Below are positions 26,615 through 35,762 of a DNA stretch of 64,000 nt, piece by piece. The DNA comes from Leptospiraceae bacterium (GTDB lineage Bacteria; Spirochaetota; Leptospiria; Leptospirales; Leptospiraceae). Position 1 is the stretch's first letter. Every line of letters begins with the position of its first letter. The position numbers and the translations under genes are program-made. The DNA is taken from assembly GCA_017996175.1 (NCBI GenBank), contig JAGOHK010000006.1, positions 1 through 64,000 on the forward strand, read 5' to 3'. The notes below the pieces were generated by a model. The model searched no databases and was not told where the DNA came from. It was given only the letters and a program-made list of their open reading frames with translations.

Positions 26615-27622
26615 TTATTTCAAAGGACAGGAAAGTAAATACGGGTTAAATACCTGACTAATATAAAGTCTATTTTTGTAAGTTAATGCCGTACTAGAAG
26701 AAGGGATTTCTGTTCCATCGTTTGCATATAACTCTTTTACGTTTTCCTTTTTATCAATTACAAAAACTTGAGAAGGTGAGGGATAATTAGGATCATCCTT
26801 ATGTTTCAAAAAACGAAACATGGACTTATGTGACGCAAAATAAATATTACCCTCTTCATCTTCTTCTAAATTATCAGGACCTGTATCAAAAGAAAATACT
26901 TTTACTTCTTTTAACACCGTTTCTCCTGCCTCCAAACCGATTTCATACTTGTAAATTTTTTCGGGAGTTGTTGCGGCTCTATATAGAAATTCCTTTTCTC
27001 CGATTTTTTTATGTAAAATTCCATTTCCAAATGTTACAGCATTTTCAAACAGCTTCCATTTTTTTCCATCGAAGTAACTAATCTGGGCACGTTTGATTCC
27101 AAAGAATGCTTCTACGTAAGAACGAAAATCACTTCCCGTTCCCCGATCATTGGAAATAAAAATACGACCATCAGAAATCACATGTAAGTCATTTGGACTA
27201 ATAAAAGACTGATCTAAAATCGTTTCTTTATGAGATAGTTTTCCTTTTTCAATTAAAAAAACTTCAAGGGAGTGAATTGGCTTTTCAATATCTATATGAG
27301 AAATTACGTATAACAAGGATTTGCCGTTTACCTTTGCGAAACTCATTCCATGCGGACGAAAATTTTTTGGATAATTCGTTTCAATTAATACGGGAGAAAT
27401 TTCACTAGTAGAGTTCAAATTTAATTGAAAAAGTTTTCCGTCCACAAGCTCGCCCCTTCGTTCATGGCTAGAGATGTATAAAATTCCAGTCTCTCTGTCA
27501 ATTGCCATATCTTCAGGACCTGGTGTGCCTTGGATACGTTTGCAACCTTCAATGGGAACTGGTTTCACACTCGCATAACAATTCATAAATAAAATAAAAA
27601 GCAAAAATAAAAACTTGTTCAT
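26615..27622 (-). CDS. Arylesterase/SMP-30-like beta-propeller lipoprotein
   Basis: 335 residues with lipobox FILFMNC (C15). Six-bladed propeller text typical of paraoxonase/SMP-30 proteins: GPEDMAIDRETGILYISSHE, FISPNDLHVISDGRIFISND, TGPDNLEEDEEGNIYFASH. The asparagine/aspartate calcium ligands in SPNDLH and GPDNLEED are kept. Probably a calcium-dependent lactonase or arylesterase on the outer face of a membrane. Confidence 0.8.
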   Translation of the reverse strand: MNKFLFLLFILFMNCYASVKPVPIEGCKRIQGTPGPEDMAIDRETGILYISSHERRGELVDGKLFQLNLNSTSEISPVLIETNYPKNFRPHGMSFAKVNGKSLLYVISHIDIEKPIHSLEVFLIEKGKLSHKETILDQSFISPNDLHVISDGRIFISNDRGTGSDFRSYVEAFFGIKRAQISYFDGKKWKLFENAVTFGNGILHKKIGEKEFLYRAATTPEKIYKYEIGLEAGETVLKEVKVFSFDTGPDNLEEDEEGNIYFASHKSMFRFLKHKDDPNYPSPSQVFVIDKKENVKELYANDGTEIPSSSTALTYKNRLYISQVFNPYLLSCPLK

Positions 27623-27649
27623 AGTAACCTCATTTTTTTTTAAAAGATA

Positions 27650-28054
27650 TTATATATCAAGCGTCGAATCCTCATAAACCTTCATACTCGACTCAATCGC
27701 CAAAACCAAACTCTCCTTCGTAACATCCACCGGACTCGCGCTAAAATCCTCCCATACATAAGCGGCATTTTCGTATTTGCCGATGCTGATGTAAAAAATA
27801 GGAGGAGGATTTCTGCGATACCGATCGCTCTGTGCAAGTCTTAAAGTAAAGGAGCCCATTTGAGAAAAAATAAATTCGTAACGAATCGAATTTTTCTCTA
27901 TCGCATAACGATAAGGAAAACCATCATCCTTTAAAGTTTCACAGGAAAAAGAAGAGAGGATAAGATGTATTAGCTCTTTAGTCTTTTCTTCTAAAATCGG
28001 AAAATCAGTTTCGGATAGTCTTAGATGTTCTCGTTTAATTTCGCTTTGTCCCAT
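27650..28054 (-). CDS. Unknown 134-residue protein
   Basis: Overlaps the 3' end of mazG by 34 bases, in a different frame. Soluble alpha/beta composition (FPYRYAIEKNSIRYEFIF, PPPIFYISIGKYENAAYVWEDF). The ATG complementary to 28052-28054 is the only good start. Family not recognised. Co-transcribed with mazG. Confidence 0.6.
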   Translation of the reverse strand: MGQSEIKREHLRLSETDFPILEEKTKELIHLILSSFSCETLKDDGFPYRYAIEKNSIRYEFIFSQMGSFTLRLAQSDRYRRNPPPIFYISIGKYENAAYVWEDFSASPVDVTKESLVLAIESSMKVYEDSTLDI

Positions 28055-28809
28055 AGTTCGTCCATTTCCTCTAGAGTCATGTTCTCTAAGTTTTTATTTT
28101 CTAATTTTGCTTCTTTTTCGATGAATTGAAATCTTGAGGTAAACTTTAAGTTGGCGCGGTTGAGTGCAACTTCGGGAGATACTTTTAAAAACCGAGATAG
28201 ATTGATTACGGAAAATAAAACATCGCCTAACTCATCTTCTATTTTGTTCATATCTTGTTTTTCAGTTTGTATTTCTTTGTAAAGCTCGTCAATCTCTTCA
28301 TGAAGTTTCTTTTTTACATCTTCTATATTCGCCCAATCAAATCCAACTTTAGCGGCTAATTTCTGTAATTTCTCAGCACGCAAAATCGAAGGAAGCGACT
28401 TAGGAATTCCGTCTAAAACAGATTCTGGTTTTGGGTTATTGATTTTTTCTTGTTGTTTGATTTTATTCCAGTTCGCGAGCACTTCATCGGGTGTGAGATT
28501 TGCGGGGACATTAAATACATGCGGATGACGACGAATTAATTTTTCCGAAATATCTTTTGCTACATCGTTTATATTAAATTTCTTGTCCTCAGACGCAATC
28601 TGCGCATAAAACACGATATTAAAAAGTAAATCTCCCAGCTCTTCTTTCATATGTTCGAAGTTCTTACTTTCCACCGCGTCCACGACTTCGTATGCTTCCT
28701 CGATGATATATTCCTTCAGCGAGTCGTAAGTTTGTTTTTTATCCCAGTTGCAACCGTTCTCACTGCGTAGGGTCGCCATGATGTCGATTAGTTCTTTTAG
28801 CTCTTTCAA
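28021..28809 (-). CDS. mazG: Nucleoside triphosphate pyrophosphohydrolase MazG
   Basis: 262 residues with the two tandem MazG domains of the long form. First domain: ENGCNWDKKQTYDSLKEYI, EEAYEVVDAVE and EELGDLLFNIVF supply the EExxE and ExxD magnesium sites. Second domain: EIDELYKEIQ and EDELGDVLFSVINLSRF. Hydrolyses noncanonical or excess NTPs to NMP and pyrophosphate. Not linked to mazEF here. Confidence 0.95.
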   Translation of the reverse strand: MKELKELIDIMATLRSENGCNWDKKQTYDSLKEYIIEEAYEVVDAVESKNFEHMKEELGDLLFNIVFYAQIASEDKKFNINDVAKDISEKLIRRHPHVFNVPANLTPDEVLANWNKIKQQEKINNPKPESVLDGIPKSLPSILRAEKLQKLAAKVGFDWANIEDVKKKLHEEIDELYKEIQTEKQDMNKIEDELGDVLFSVINLSRFLKVSPEVALNRANLKFTSRFQFIEKEAKLENKNLENMTLEEMDELWDKAKLNENI

Positions 28810-29146
28810 TTTCTGCCTCGATATGTCACTTTAACAAGGTTTATAGCATTGTGAATTTTTATTTGCCGTGGAGACTCAAAATTTTTTACCACCGATCGCT
28901 ATCGCTAATACCGATAAAAGAACGATACAGATACGATGGCTTTTATTTTGGTTATGGAGTTGAATAATATAGCACTAAACGACGCTCGTTATGAAGCAGA
29001 AAAGAATAAATCAAAGTAACATCGTTTCCTTATCGGTGTCCTCGGTGTCCATCGGTGGTAATCTTCAAATCCTCTGTGGCAAAAAGCGAACAAATCTGGC
29101 TTGACAATGCTGCAAATTGTAAATTTCTTATTCATGAGGTTATACT
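28810..29146. repeat. CCACCGATG dispersed repeat, copy B, with outer inverted ends
   Basis: A 337-bp gap with no gene. Outer ends TTTGCCGTGG (28862-28871) and CTCTGTGGCAAAA (29072-29084) are inverted. Just inside are TTACCACCGATCG (28886) and ATCGGTGTCCATCGGTGGTAATC (29041-29063), also inverted. The middle, 28939-29020, has a short open frame of 27 codons from ATG with no recognisable product. TTGACA at 29101 may be the -35 of the downstream gene. Confidence 0.65.
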
Positions 29147-29653
29147 ATGAATAAATTAGTCTTTGTTTCCATTATGATTTTTGTCGCTGCCATGAGCAGA
29201 TTACTTCCGCATCCAGGAAACTTCACTCCCGTTATGGCTATTGCGATTTTTGCTGGCGCAAGTATTCTTTCTAAAAGAGAATCTATTGTAATTCCATTTC
29301 TCGCTATGCTTGTTAGTGATGCAATTATAGGTTTTCATTCCCTTATGCCTGTGGTTTACGGCTGTATGGCGCTACTCACTGTATTAGGCTGGAAATTACA
29401 AAATGACAGAACTCTTTCTAAAACACTTGGATATGGTTTAGTTGGAGCGGTGTTCTTTTTCGTAGTCACCAATTTTGCTGTATGGGCAACATCAGCCATG
29501 TACACAAAAGATATGGCTGGGTTAACTGAGTGTTATGTGCTTGCAATTCCATTTTTCCAAAATTCTGTTATTTCCACTCTTCTTTATGGATTTATTTTAT
29601 TCGGCTCCACTAAACTATTTGAAAGATACGAATTAGTCAAAGTTAAGGCATAA
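29147..29653 (+). CDS. DUF6580 putative membrane transport protein
   Basis: 168 residues with five hydrophobic helices. The family opening is clear: SRLLPHPGNFTPVMAIAIFAG, then FLAMLVSDAIIGFHSLMPVVYG and a last helix before KLFERYE. The fold resembles substrate-binding S components of ECF transporters, but no ATPase is nearby. GAGG lies 9 nt before the ATG. Confidence 0.85.
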   Translation: MNKLVFVSIMIFVAAMSRLLPHPGNFTPVMAIAIFAGASILSKRESIVIPFLAMLVSDAIIGFHSLMPVVYGCMALLTVLGWKLQNDRTLSKTLGYGLVGAVFFFVVTNFAVWATSAMYTKDMAGLTECYVLAIPFFQNSVISTLLYGFILFGSTKLFERYELVKVKA

Positions 29654-29665
29654 CGATATTATCCA

Positions 29666-30418
29666 ATGATACTAATGCCGATTCCACATTCGGATTTTGA
29701 TCCATCGGAAACGGCAATCCCTTGGAAGATTCTAACTTCCAAGGGAATTGAAATTGAGTTTGCCACACCGGATGGCAAACAGGGTGCTGCGGATACTATC
29801 ATGTTAACCGGCAAAGGTCTCGGCGTATGGAAACGAGTTCTGATGGCAAGAGAGGATGCACTTCATGCCTACTCGGAAATGATCCGGAGTCAATCTTTTC
29901 AACACCCAAAATCCTACAGAGATTTAAAAGTTTCCGATTACGACGGAGTAATTCTTCCTGGTGGACACGCACAGGGAATGAAAGATTATTTGGAATCCCA
30001 TCTATTACAAAAGTTTGTAGGAGAATTCTTTGTAACAGGTAAACCGTTAGGCGCGATTTGTCATGGAGTAGTTCTTGCTGCAAGAAGTAGAAATCCGCAA
30101 AATGGTAAATCTATTCTGTTTGAAAAAAAGACTACTGCACTTTTAAAATCGCAAGAACTAACAGCATTTAACCTCACCAGATTATGGCTAGGAAGTTATT
30201 ATCTTACTTACCCAGGAACTACTGTGCAAGGAGAAGTTACATCTGTCCTAAATGACCCCAATCATTTTTTAGAAGGACCAAACCCAGTCTTTCGTGATAC
30301 GGCAGAAAATCTACAGAGAGGTTACTCACTGCAAGATGGGAATTATCTTTCTGCACGCTGGCCAGGAGATGCCTACAATTTCTCTAATCAATTTATAAAA
30401 ATGCTTTCAGAAAAATAA
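29666..30418 (+). CDS. DJ-1/PfpI type 1 glutamine amidotransferase-like protein
   Basis: 250 residues. The nucleophile elbow is AICHGVVLAAR, with the cysteine before histidine as in DJ-1/PfpI and glyoxalase-III-like enzymes. Other family marks: IPWKILTSKGIEIEFATPDG, YDGVILPGGHAQGM and the late YSLQDGNYLSARWPGDAY. Likely a chaperone or glyoxalase-like hydrolase. Twelve bp after the DUF6580 gene, probably co-transcribed. Confidence 0.85.
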   Translation: MILMPIPHSDFDPSETAIPWKILTSKGIEIEFATPDGKQGAADTIMLTGKGLGVWKRVLMAREDALHAYSEMIRSQSFQHPKSYRDLKVSDYDGVILPGGHAQGMKDYLESHLLQKFVGEFFVTGKPLGAICHGVVLAARSRNPQNGKSILFEKKTTALLKSQELTAFNLTRLWLGSYYLTYPGTTVQGEVTSVLNDPNHFLEGPNPVFRDTAENLQRGYSLQDGNYLSARWPGDAYNFSNQFIKMLSEK

Positions 30419-30430
30419 CTAATTACTTTT

Positions 30431-31744
30431 TTACAAATTTCTATAAATCAAATTAAACTTATCGTTAGGAACTCTACCTTTCCCGTCAACGGATAACTCT
30501 GATTTGATGCTATTGACGAAATACATTTTTACTTTGCCTTTATTCTTCGCGTCTATCTCACCACGGAATTCACAGTCAAAAAAGTCTTTGATCAACTCAT
30601 AAGTTTGCTCAGAAATATTTACACGGGAAACATCACCCGAAGACTCCATCCGACTTGCAGTGTTGACTGTATCACCCCAAATATCGTAGGCAAACTTTGT
30701 TTTACCGATAACTCCACCCACAACAGAACCGGAATGAATTCCAAGTCTTAACTCCCAGTAAGGAATCCCCATGGCTGTTTTAATTTCTCTCATTTGTTTC
30801 ATAAATTCTAAAATTTCCAATGCAGCTAAACAAGCATCAATTGCATGGGTAGAATTTTGAATTGGAATTCCGCCCACACACATATAAGAGTCACCGATGG
30901 TTTTTAATTTTTCCAAGTTGTATCTTTTTACAATTTCATCGAATTGGAAAAAATAACCGTCGAGCTCTTTTACTAACTCTTCTGGTCCCATTTTTTCTGC
31001 AATGCGTGTAAATCCTTTGAAGTCAGAAAAGATGATAGAGACTGATTCATATAAAACCGGAGTGACTTCACCTTTATGTTTTAGTTCCTCTGCCACTTTT
31101 TCGGGGAGGATATTCAAAAGTAACCGGTTAGACTTTTCTTCTTGCTCTCGAATTCGTTCATTTGTCAAATAGTCATTTCGATTAAATCTCTCTTTCAAAT
31201 AAGCGGCTAATTCTAAGTAAACGATTAAACTTAAAAACAAAAATTCTTCTGAAACATGATCGGGATTATTCCAGCCAGTTTTTTTACTAAAGTAAGAATA
31301 TAATCCAATGGTAAATGTATTAGCTATAATCGAATACATAAAATAATTTCGAGGAAAAATCGTAAAACAGATTATAATAAGTAATACTTCCAAATCACTC
31401 CCATTTTTTTGAGTGGCTTCTACGACAGTTACATACGCAAGAACTAGATTTGATGTAAAAATACAAGGGATTAAAATTCGTTTGAAAATTGGTAAATAGG
31501 TTAGTCCAATGAGTAGAATAGAAAATACAAAAATTTCAAAACTTGCACTAAATAAAAAGTCATAATTGAAATCAGCGAACCTTGCAAAATTAGAAAGAAA
31601 ATCCAGCAATGCAACAACAAATACTACAAGCCTAGAATTTCGAATATAATCTTGATAAAAGGATTCACGATAATCTACTTCTTTTTGTTTATCGCGAAAT
31701 TCAAGAGTGAATGGGTTTATAATTTTTGAGTCAATGAGCCGCAT
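30431..31744 (-). CDS. Membrane adenylate/guanylate cyclase
   Basis: 437 residues. The first 210 hold about six membrane helices, then a short coiled linker (REQEEKSNRLLLNILPEKVAEEL) typical of class III cyclases. Catalytic domain: IIFSDFKGFTRIAEKMGP with the first metal aspartate, LKTIGDSYMCVGG with the second, and FAYDIWGDTVNTASRMES. Substrate-specifying residues (K in LEKLKTIGDSY and D in FAYDIWG) fit ATP. Makes cAMP in response to an unknown membrane signal. A cNMP-binding protein is at 55366. Confidence 0.92.
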   Translation of the reverse strand: MRLIDSKIINPFTLEFRDKQKEVDYRESFYQDYIRNSRLVVFVVALLDFLSNFARFADFNYDFLFSASFEIFVFSILLIGLTYLPIFKRILIPCIFTSNLVLAYVTVVEATQKNGSDLEVLLIIICFTIFPRNYFMYSIIANTFTIGLYSYFSKKTGWNNPDHVSEEFLFLSLIVYLELAAYLKERFNRNDYLTNERIREQEEKSNRLLLNILPEKVAEELKHKGEVTPVLYESVSIIFSDFKGFTRIAEKMGPEELVKELDGYFFQFDEIVKRYNLEKLKTIGDSYMCVGGIPIQNSTHAIDACLAALEILEFMKQMREIKTAMGIPYWELRLGIHSGSVVGGVIGKTKFAYDIWGDTVNTASRMESSGDVSRVNISEQTYELIKDFFDCEFRGEIDAKNKGKVKMYFVNSIKSELSVDGKGRVPNDKFNLIYRNL

Positions 31745-31889
31745 AGAAATTAGATTGTAATGATTATTTAATCCTCTAAAAAAATAAATGATTTTCTTTA
31801 TTATTTAACTGATGTTACGAAAAAATGAAATTTATGAAATTTGAAGCTACAGTAAAAATATTAGGTAATTCTAATAAATTAATAAATTC

Positions 31890-32022
31890 AATAGCTTGCG
31901 CCGTCATGCCCACCGCTAGGTGCTAACCCTCTATTAATTGTGGAAAGGAACTGCTCACCTTGCACGAGGTGAGCAGTAAAGGATAGCCCCGCATTTTTGA
32001 TTGCCAGTCAGGGGCTTTTTTA
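31890..32022 (+). ncRNA. Possible structured leader or small RNA before pyrB
   Basis: Perfect 11-bp stem at 31950-31960/31967-31977 (ACTGCTCACCT with a 6-nt loop), then AGCCCC (31985-31990) and GGGGCT (32011-32016) followed by five or six T, which looks like an intrinsic terminator. The 5' part from 31890 (GCGCCGTCATGCCCACCGC) is less AT-rich than its surroundings. I tried SRP, 6S, tmRNA and common riboswitch cores and none fits. It could be an attenuator or an independent RNA ending before the pyrB promoter. Confidence 0.4.
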
Positions 32023-32026
32023 TAAT
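31997..32026 (+). promoter_or_regulatory. pyrB promoter, apparently leaderless
   Basis: TTGATT at 31997-32002 and a perfect TATAAT at 32021-32026, 18 bp apart. Transcription would begin near 32033, 1-3 bases before the pyrB ATG at 32035, and there is no ribosome-binding site. The -10 box lies within the T-run of the upstream terminator. Confidence 0.55.
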
Positions 32027-32034
32027 TTGCATTT

Positions 32035-32973
32035 ATGTATCAGTTCCCACATAAGAACATATTAGATACGGATCAATTTTCGAAAGAAGATTTAGATTTC
32101 ATCATCCAAAAAACCAATGTAATGAAAGAGTTACTTCATTCAGGAAAATCTTTCGGAATGTTGCATGGTAAACTTCTCGCTTCTTTATTTTTTGAAGCAT
32201 CTACACGAACTCGTCTTTCGTTTGAATCCGCAATGGAAAGGTTAGGAGGAAGAGTAATCTCCACAGTAGGCTTTCAGTTTTCGTCGATTTCAAAAGGGGA
32301 AACTCTTTACGACACAATGAAAATGATTGAAGCTTATGCGGATATCGCTGTTATCCGCCATCCGGTAGAAGGTTCTTCAAGAATTGCAGCCGGCGCAGTG
32401 AAGATGCCTGTCATCAACGCAGGAGATGGAGCAGGTCAACACCCAACGCAAGCACTTCTAGATATGTATACGATCAAATCAGAAAAGGGCAAACTTGACG
32501 GAATTACAGTTGGGTTTATCGGAGATTTGAAATACGGACGAACGATTCATTCCCTGATAAAATTACTCAAGTATTATAAAATCCATCTTTACTTAATTTC
32601 ACCAGAGGAATTAATTCTTCCTGATAGCTACAAAAGAGATGTAGATGGATGTCCACTAACGTTTGAAGAAACGAGAGATATTAAAAAAATCTGGGAATGT
32701 GATGTAATCTATGTTACCCGCATTCAGGAAGAACGGTTTCCTGACCATAAAGAATACGATAGACTTAAAGAAACCTACAAAGTAAATAAAGAATTAATTT
32801 TAGCATCCAAAAAACATACCACCGTATTACACCCGTTACCCCGTGTAAATGAGCTTTCGACTGACGTGGATGATCTGCCTAACGCAGCATATTTTCGCCA
32901 AGCCGAATATGGAGTGATAGTGCGGATGACGCTATTATGCCTCTGTCTAGGTGTAGAAATTAAGGATTTATAA
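32035..32973 (+). CDS. pyrB: Aspartate carbamoyltransferase catalytic subunit
   Basis: 312 residues. Makes carbamoyl-aspartate in pyrimidine synthesis. Carbamoyl-phosphate motif [10 protein letters not shown] (usually PSTRTR), [18 protein letters not shown], and the aspartate-binding [11 protein letters not shown] are present. No pyrI regulatory subunit is adjacent. First of three tightly packed genes (2-bp and 1-bp gaps). Confidence 0.97.
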   Translation: MYQFPHKNILDTDQFSKEDLDFIIQKTNVMKELLHSGKSFGMLHGKLLASLFFEASTRTRLSFESAMERLGGRVISTVGFQFSSISKGETLYDTMKMIEAYADIAVIRHPVEGSSRIAAGAVKMPVINAGDGAGQHPTQALLDMYTIKSEKGKLDGITVGFIGDLKYGRTIHSLIKLLKYYKIHLYLISPEELILPDSYKRDVDGCPLTFEETRDIKKIWECDVIYVTRIQEERFPDHKEYDRLKETYKVNKELILASKKHTTVLHPLPRVNELSTDVDDLPNAAYFRQAEYGVIVRMTLLCLCLGVEIKDL

Positions 32974-32975
32974 AT

Positions 32976-33329
32976 ATGTTTGCTCCTAAAAAAATTTGGA
33001 CATTGGAAGAAGCACTAGAAGCATTCCCTAGAATCAAAAGAATCACGGAAGATTTTTATGAACAGATTCATTTAATTTCAAAATTACTTTCAGATAATAT
33101 TTATCCAGAAAACGAAATGGAGAGAATGGAAGCAGAGATACAAGAACTCATTCAGGTTTGGAGTTTTACGATGCGGGAATTAGAAGTAGATGTCAAAGGA
33201 ATTTGGCTTGTGGACTTCGATAATGGAGAAGGTTACTACTGCTGGAAAATCGGCGAAGAGGATTTATTATACGAACATTCCTACGAAGAAGGATTCGCAG
33301 GAAGAAAACTCATTAAAAGGAAAAAATAA
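32976..33329 (+). CDS. DUF2203 family protein
   Basis: 117 residues. [21 protein letters not shown] gives the N-terminal helix, and the C-terminal [18 protein letters not shown] and [26 protein letters not shown] are the family core. Small acidic cytosolic protein of unknown role. It lies between pyrB and dapL. Confidence 0.88.
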   Translation: MFAPKKIWTLEEALEAFPRIKRITEDFYEQIHLISKLLSDNIYPENEMERMEAEIQELIQVWSFTMRELEVDVKGIWLVDFDNGEGYYCWKIGEEDLLYEHSYEEGFAGRKLIKRKK

Positions 33330-33330
33330 A

Positions 33331-34557
33331 ATGGCGATTATCAACGAAAACTATCTAAAACTAAAAGCGGGTTACTTATTTCCAGAAATTGGAAAACGAG
33401 TAAAAAAATACTCCGAAGAAAACCCTACAAAAAAAATAATCAGATTGGGGATAGGCGATGTTACCCTCCCGCTTCCTCCGAGCATTGTAAAGGCATTAAA
33501 AGATGCGTCAGACGAAATGGGAAACTCTGGTGGATTTAAAGGATACGGTCCAGAGCAAGGTTATTCTTTTTTGATTGATGCTATCATTCAAAATGAATTT
33601 ACTCCAAGAGGAATTACAATCGGACAAGACGAAGTATTCGTTTCAGATGGTTCTAAATGTGATACGGGAAATATCCAAGAAATATTTTCTTTAGATAGTA
33701 AAATTGCAGTTACCGATCCAGTGTATCCTGTGTATGTGGATACAAATGTAATGGCAGGCAGGACTGGCGCTTCAGGGGCAGATGGACGTTATGCGAACTT
33801 GATTTATCTTCCTTGCACAAAAGAAAACAACTTCGAGCCAGAACTTCCAAAAGAAAGACCTGACTTGATTTATCTTTGTTATCCAAATAATCCAACAGGA
33901 ACAACAATTACAAAAGAAAAACTAAAAGCATGGGTAGACTATGCTCGTGCGAATAAATGCATCATTTTATACGATGCGGCTTACGAGGCGTTTATCACAG
34001 AAAGTCATTTACCAAAATCTATTTTTGAAATCGAAGGTGCGAAGGAAGTGGCAATGGAATTTCGCTCCTTCTCTAAAACAGCAGGATTTACAGGAACACG
34101 CTGTGCGTATATCGTCATTCCGAAAGAATTAATGGGATACACTTCTACTGGTGAAAAAGTAAGTATCAATTCTCTTTGGTCTAGACGACATACAACCAAA
34201 TTCAACGGAGTATCCTATCCAATCCAAAAAGCGGCTGCTGCTTGTTATTCGCCAGAAGGAAAAAAGGAAGTACGAGCAAATATTGATTATTACATGAACA
34301 ACGCCAATACAATCAAAACTTCTCTCAAGAGTTTCGGCTACGACGTATTTGGCGGAACAAATGCTCCTTACATCTGGCTCAAAACTCCACGTAATCTCAG
34401 TTCTTGGGATTTCTTTGATGAACTACTTTCTAAAGTGCAAGTTGTAGGAACTCCAGGGTCAGGATTTGGTCCCTCTGGGGAGGGTTACTTCCGACTAAGT
34501 GCATTTGGCTCAAAAGAAAATGTAATCGAAGCAATGGAGAGAATCAAAGGGCTTTAA
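33331..34557 (+). CDS. dapL: LL-diaminopimelate aminotransferase
   Basis: 408 residues, starting at ATG 33331 ([20 protein letters not shown]), one base after the previous stop. PLP enzyme converting tetrahydrodipicolinate straight to LL-diaminopimelate, the lysine/peptidoglycan route used by Leptospira. Signatures: [36 protein letters not shown], and the PLP lysine in [15 protein letters not shown]. Confidence 0.97.
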   Translation: MAIINENYLKLKAGYLFPEIGKRVKKYSEENPTKKIIRLGIGDVTLPLPPSIVKALKDASDEMGNSGGFKGYGPEQGYSFLIDAIIQNEFTPRGITIGQDEVFVSDGSKCDTGNIQEIFSLDSKIAVTDPVYPVYVDTNVMAGRTGASGADGRYANLIYLPCTKENNFEPELPKERPDLIYLCYPNNPTGTTITKEKLKAWVDYARANKCIILYDAAYEAFITESHLPKSIFEIEGAKEVAMEFRSFSKTAGFTGTRCAYIVIPKELMGYTSTGEKVSINSLWSRRHTTKFNGVSYPIQKAAAACYSPEGKKEVRANIDYYMNNANTIKTSLKSFGYDVFGGTNAPYIWLKTPRNLSSWDFFDELLSKVQVVGTPGSGFGPSGEGYFRLSAFGSKENVIEAMERIKGL

Positions 34558-34561
34558 TTAC

Positions 34562-34626
34562 ATGAGCCGAAAAGGACTTAGATTCGGCTCATAAAGTGAG
34601 CCGAAAAAGAGTTGTATTCGGCTCAC
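34562..34626. promoter_or_regulatory. Twin palindromes before fic
   Basis: Two back-to-back palindromes. First: ATGAGCCGAA (34562-34571) and TTCGGCTCAT (34583-34592). Second: GTGAGCCGAA (34596-34605) and TTCGGCTCAC (34617-34626). Both have 10-bp perfect arms and 11-bp centres whose sequences differ, and only 3 bp separate them. The equal geometry suggests binding sites for a dimeric regulator, perhaps the winged-helix tail of the Fic protein itself. Confidence 0.7.
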
Positions 34627-34646
34627 GATTTACTAAACTAGTTCCT

Positions 34647-35762
34647 ATGACTTGGATTTGGGAACAAACAGACTGGCCAAACTTCACTTGGAACCAAGAT
34701 AAGATAAGTTCTATTTGTAGAGAGATAGCATTTTGCATGGGATCCCTTGACGCACGAGCAGGGGTAACAGAAAAAAACGAATCTCTCGCAACCGAACTAG
34801 ATTCTATTCTAAAAAATATCCTCCACTCTTCAGAAATTGAAGGAGAAACACTCAATGTATATTCTGTTCGCTCCTCCCTAGCGAAACGTCTAAAGCTCAA
34901 AATAGAACCATTTCCCACGACCAAAAAAACAGAGGGCTTAGCTGATTTACAGTTTGATATTTTTAGAAACACAAACCAAAAAGTCACAGTGAGCCGATTG
35001 TTCCAATGGCATAGATGGTTATTCCCCGAAACAAAAGAAACAAATATCCGAGTAGGTAAGTGGAGAGGAAAAAATCCAATGCTCGTTGTATCAGGCAGAG
35101 TGGATAATCCGAAAGTTCACTTTGACGCTCCTTCGCACAAAAGAGTAAAAGCAGAAATGAAATCATTACTCGACTGGTTTGATGAATCCAAAATGGATAT
35201 CGGCTTAGACCCATTTGTCCGAGCTGGAATTCTGCATCTATGGTTTTTGACAATCCATCCGTTTGAAGATGGAAACGGAAGACTAGCAAGAGTTTTCTCC
35301 GAATTAGCCTTAGCGCAATACAATCAAAAATGCGCAAAGCTCTACTCCCTATCTTCTTCCATCTTAGAAAAAAGAAAAGACTACTACTCGCGATTAGAAA
35401 CAACTCAAAGAGGCGATTTGGATATTACCAATTGGATCGAATGGTATCTATCTGTTCTAAAAGATTCTATTTTAAATTCTATCGCAAAAATAGAAAAACT
35501 AATTTCTAAAACTAGATTCTGGCGAAATTTCAATCACCTCAATCTATTGTCAGAGCAAAAAAAAATTCTTAACTTAATGCTTGATTCTAATTCGAATCAA
35601 TTTGATGAGGGAATAAGCGCAGGTCAGTATCAAAAAATTACAAAAGTAAGTAAAGCAACGGCTACTCGTCATTTGACGGACTTGCTTACTTTAGGATGTT
35701 TGAAAAAACTTCCAGTCGGAGGCAGAAGCACAAAATATGTATTAAGCTCGATACAGTCGTAA
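34647..35762 (+). CDS. Fic family AMP-transferase-like protein
   Basis: 371 residues from ATG 34647 (MTWIWEQTDWPNF), the conserved opening of the DUF4172 Fic group; an upstream GTG at 34596 would place the palindrome in coding sequence. Autoinhibitory motif SSEIEG at 61-66 fits the S/TxxxE(G/N) helix. The active loop HPFEDGNGRLAR starts at H204. The C-terminus (about 300-371) is a winged helix (YQKITKVSKATATRHLTDLL). Likely AMPylates a cellular target under tight inhibition. Its end overlaps the convergent glycosyltransferase by 21 bp. Confidence 0.9.
   Translation: MTWIWEQTDWPNFTWNQDKISSICREIAFCMGSLDARAGVTEKNESLATELDSILKNILHSSEIEGETLNVYSVRSSLAKRLKLKIEPFPTTKKTEGLADLQFDIFRNTNQKVTVSRLFQWHRWLFPETKETNIRVGKWRGKNPMLVVSGRVDNPKVHFDAPSHKRVKAEMKSLLDWFDESKMDIGLDPFVRAGILHLWFLTIHPFEDGNGRLARVFSELALAQYNQKCAKLYSLSSSILEKRKDYYSRLETTQRGDLDITNWIEWYLSVLKDSILNSIAKIEKLISKTRFWRNFNHLNLLSEQKKILNLMLDSNSNQFDEGISAGQYQKITKVSKATATRHLTDLLTLGCLKKLPVGGRSTKYVLSSIQS

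Noticed and set aside
28939-29021. 27-codon frame inside the dispersed repeat
   Set aside because: Too short, no ribosome site, no similarity seen; probably chance.
31890-32022. SRP RNA, 6S RNA, preQ1, cobalamin or other known riboswitch
   Set aside because: None of the conserved cores (such as GGAAGGAAGCA, or the preQ1 ATAAAAAACTA tail) is present; only the stems are supported.
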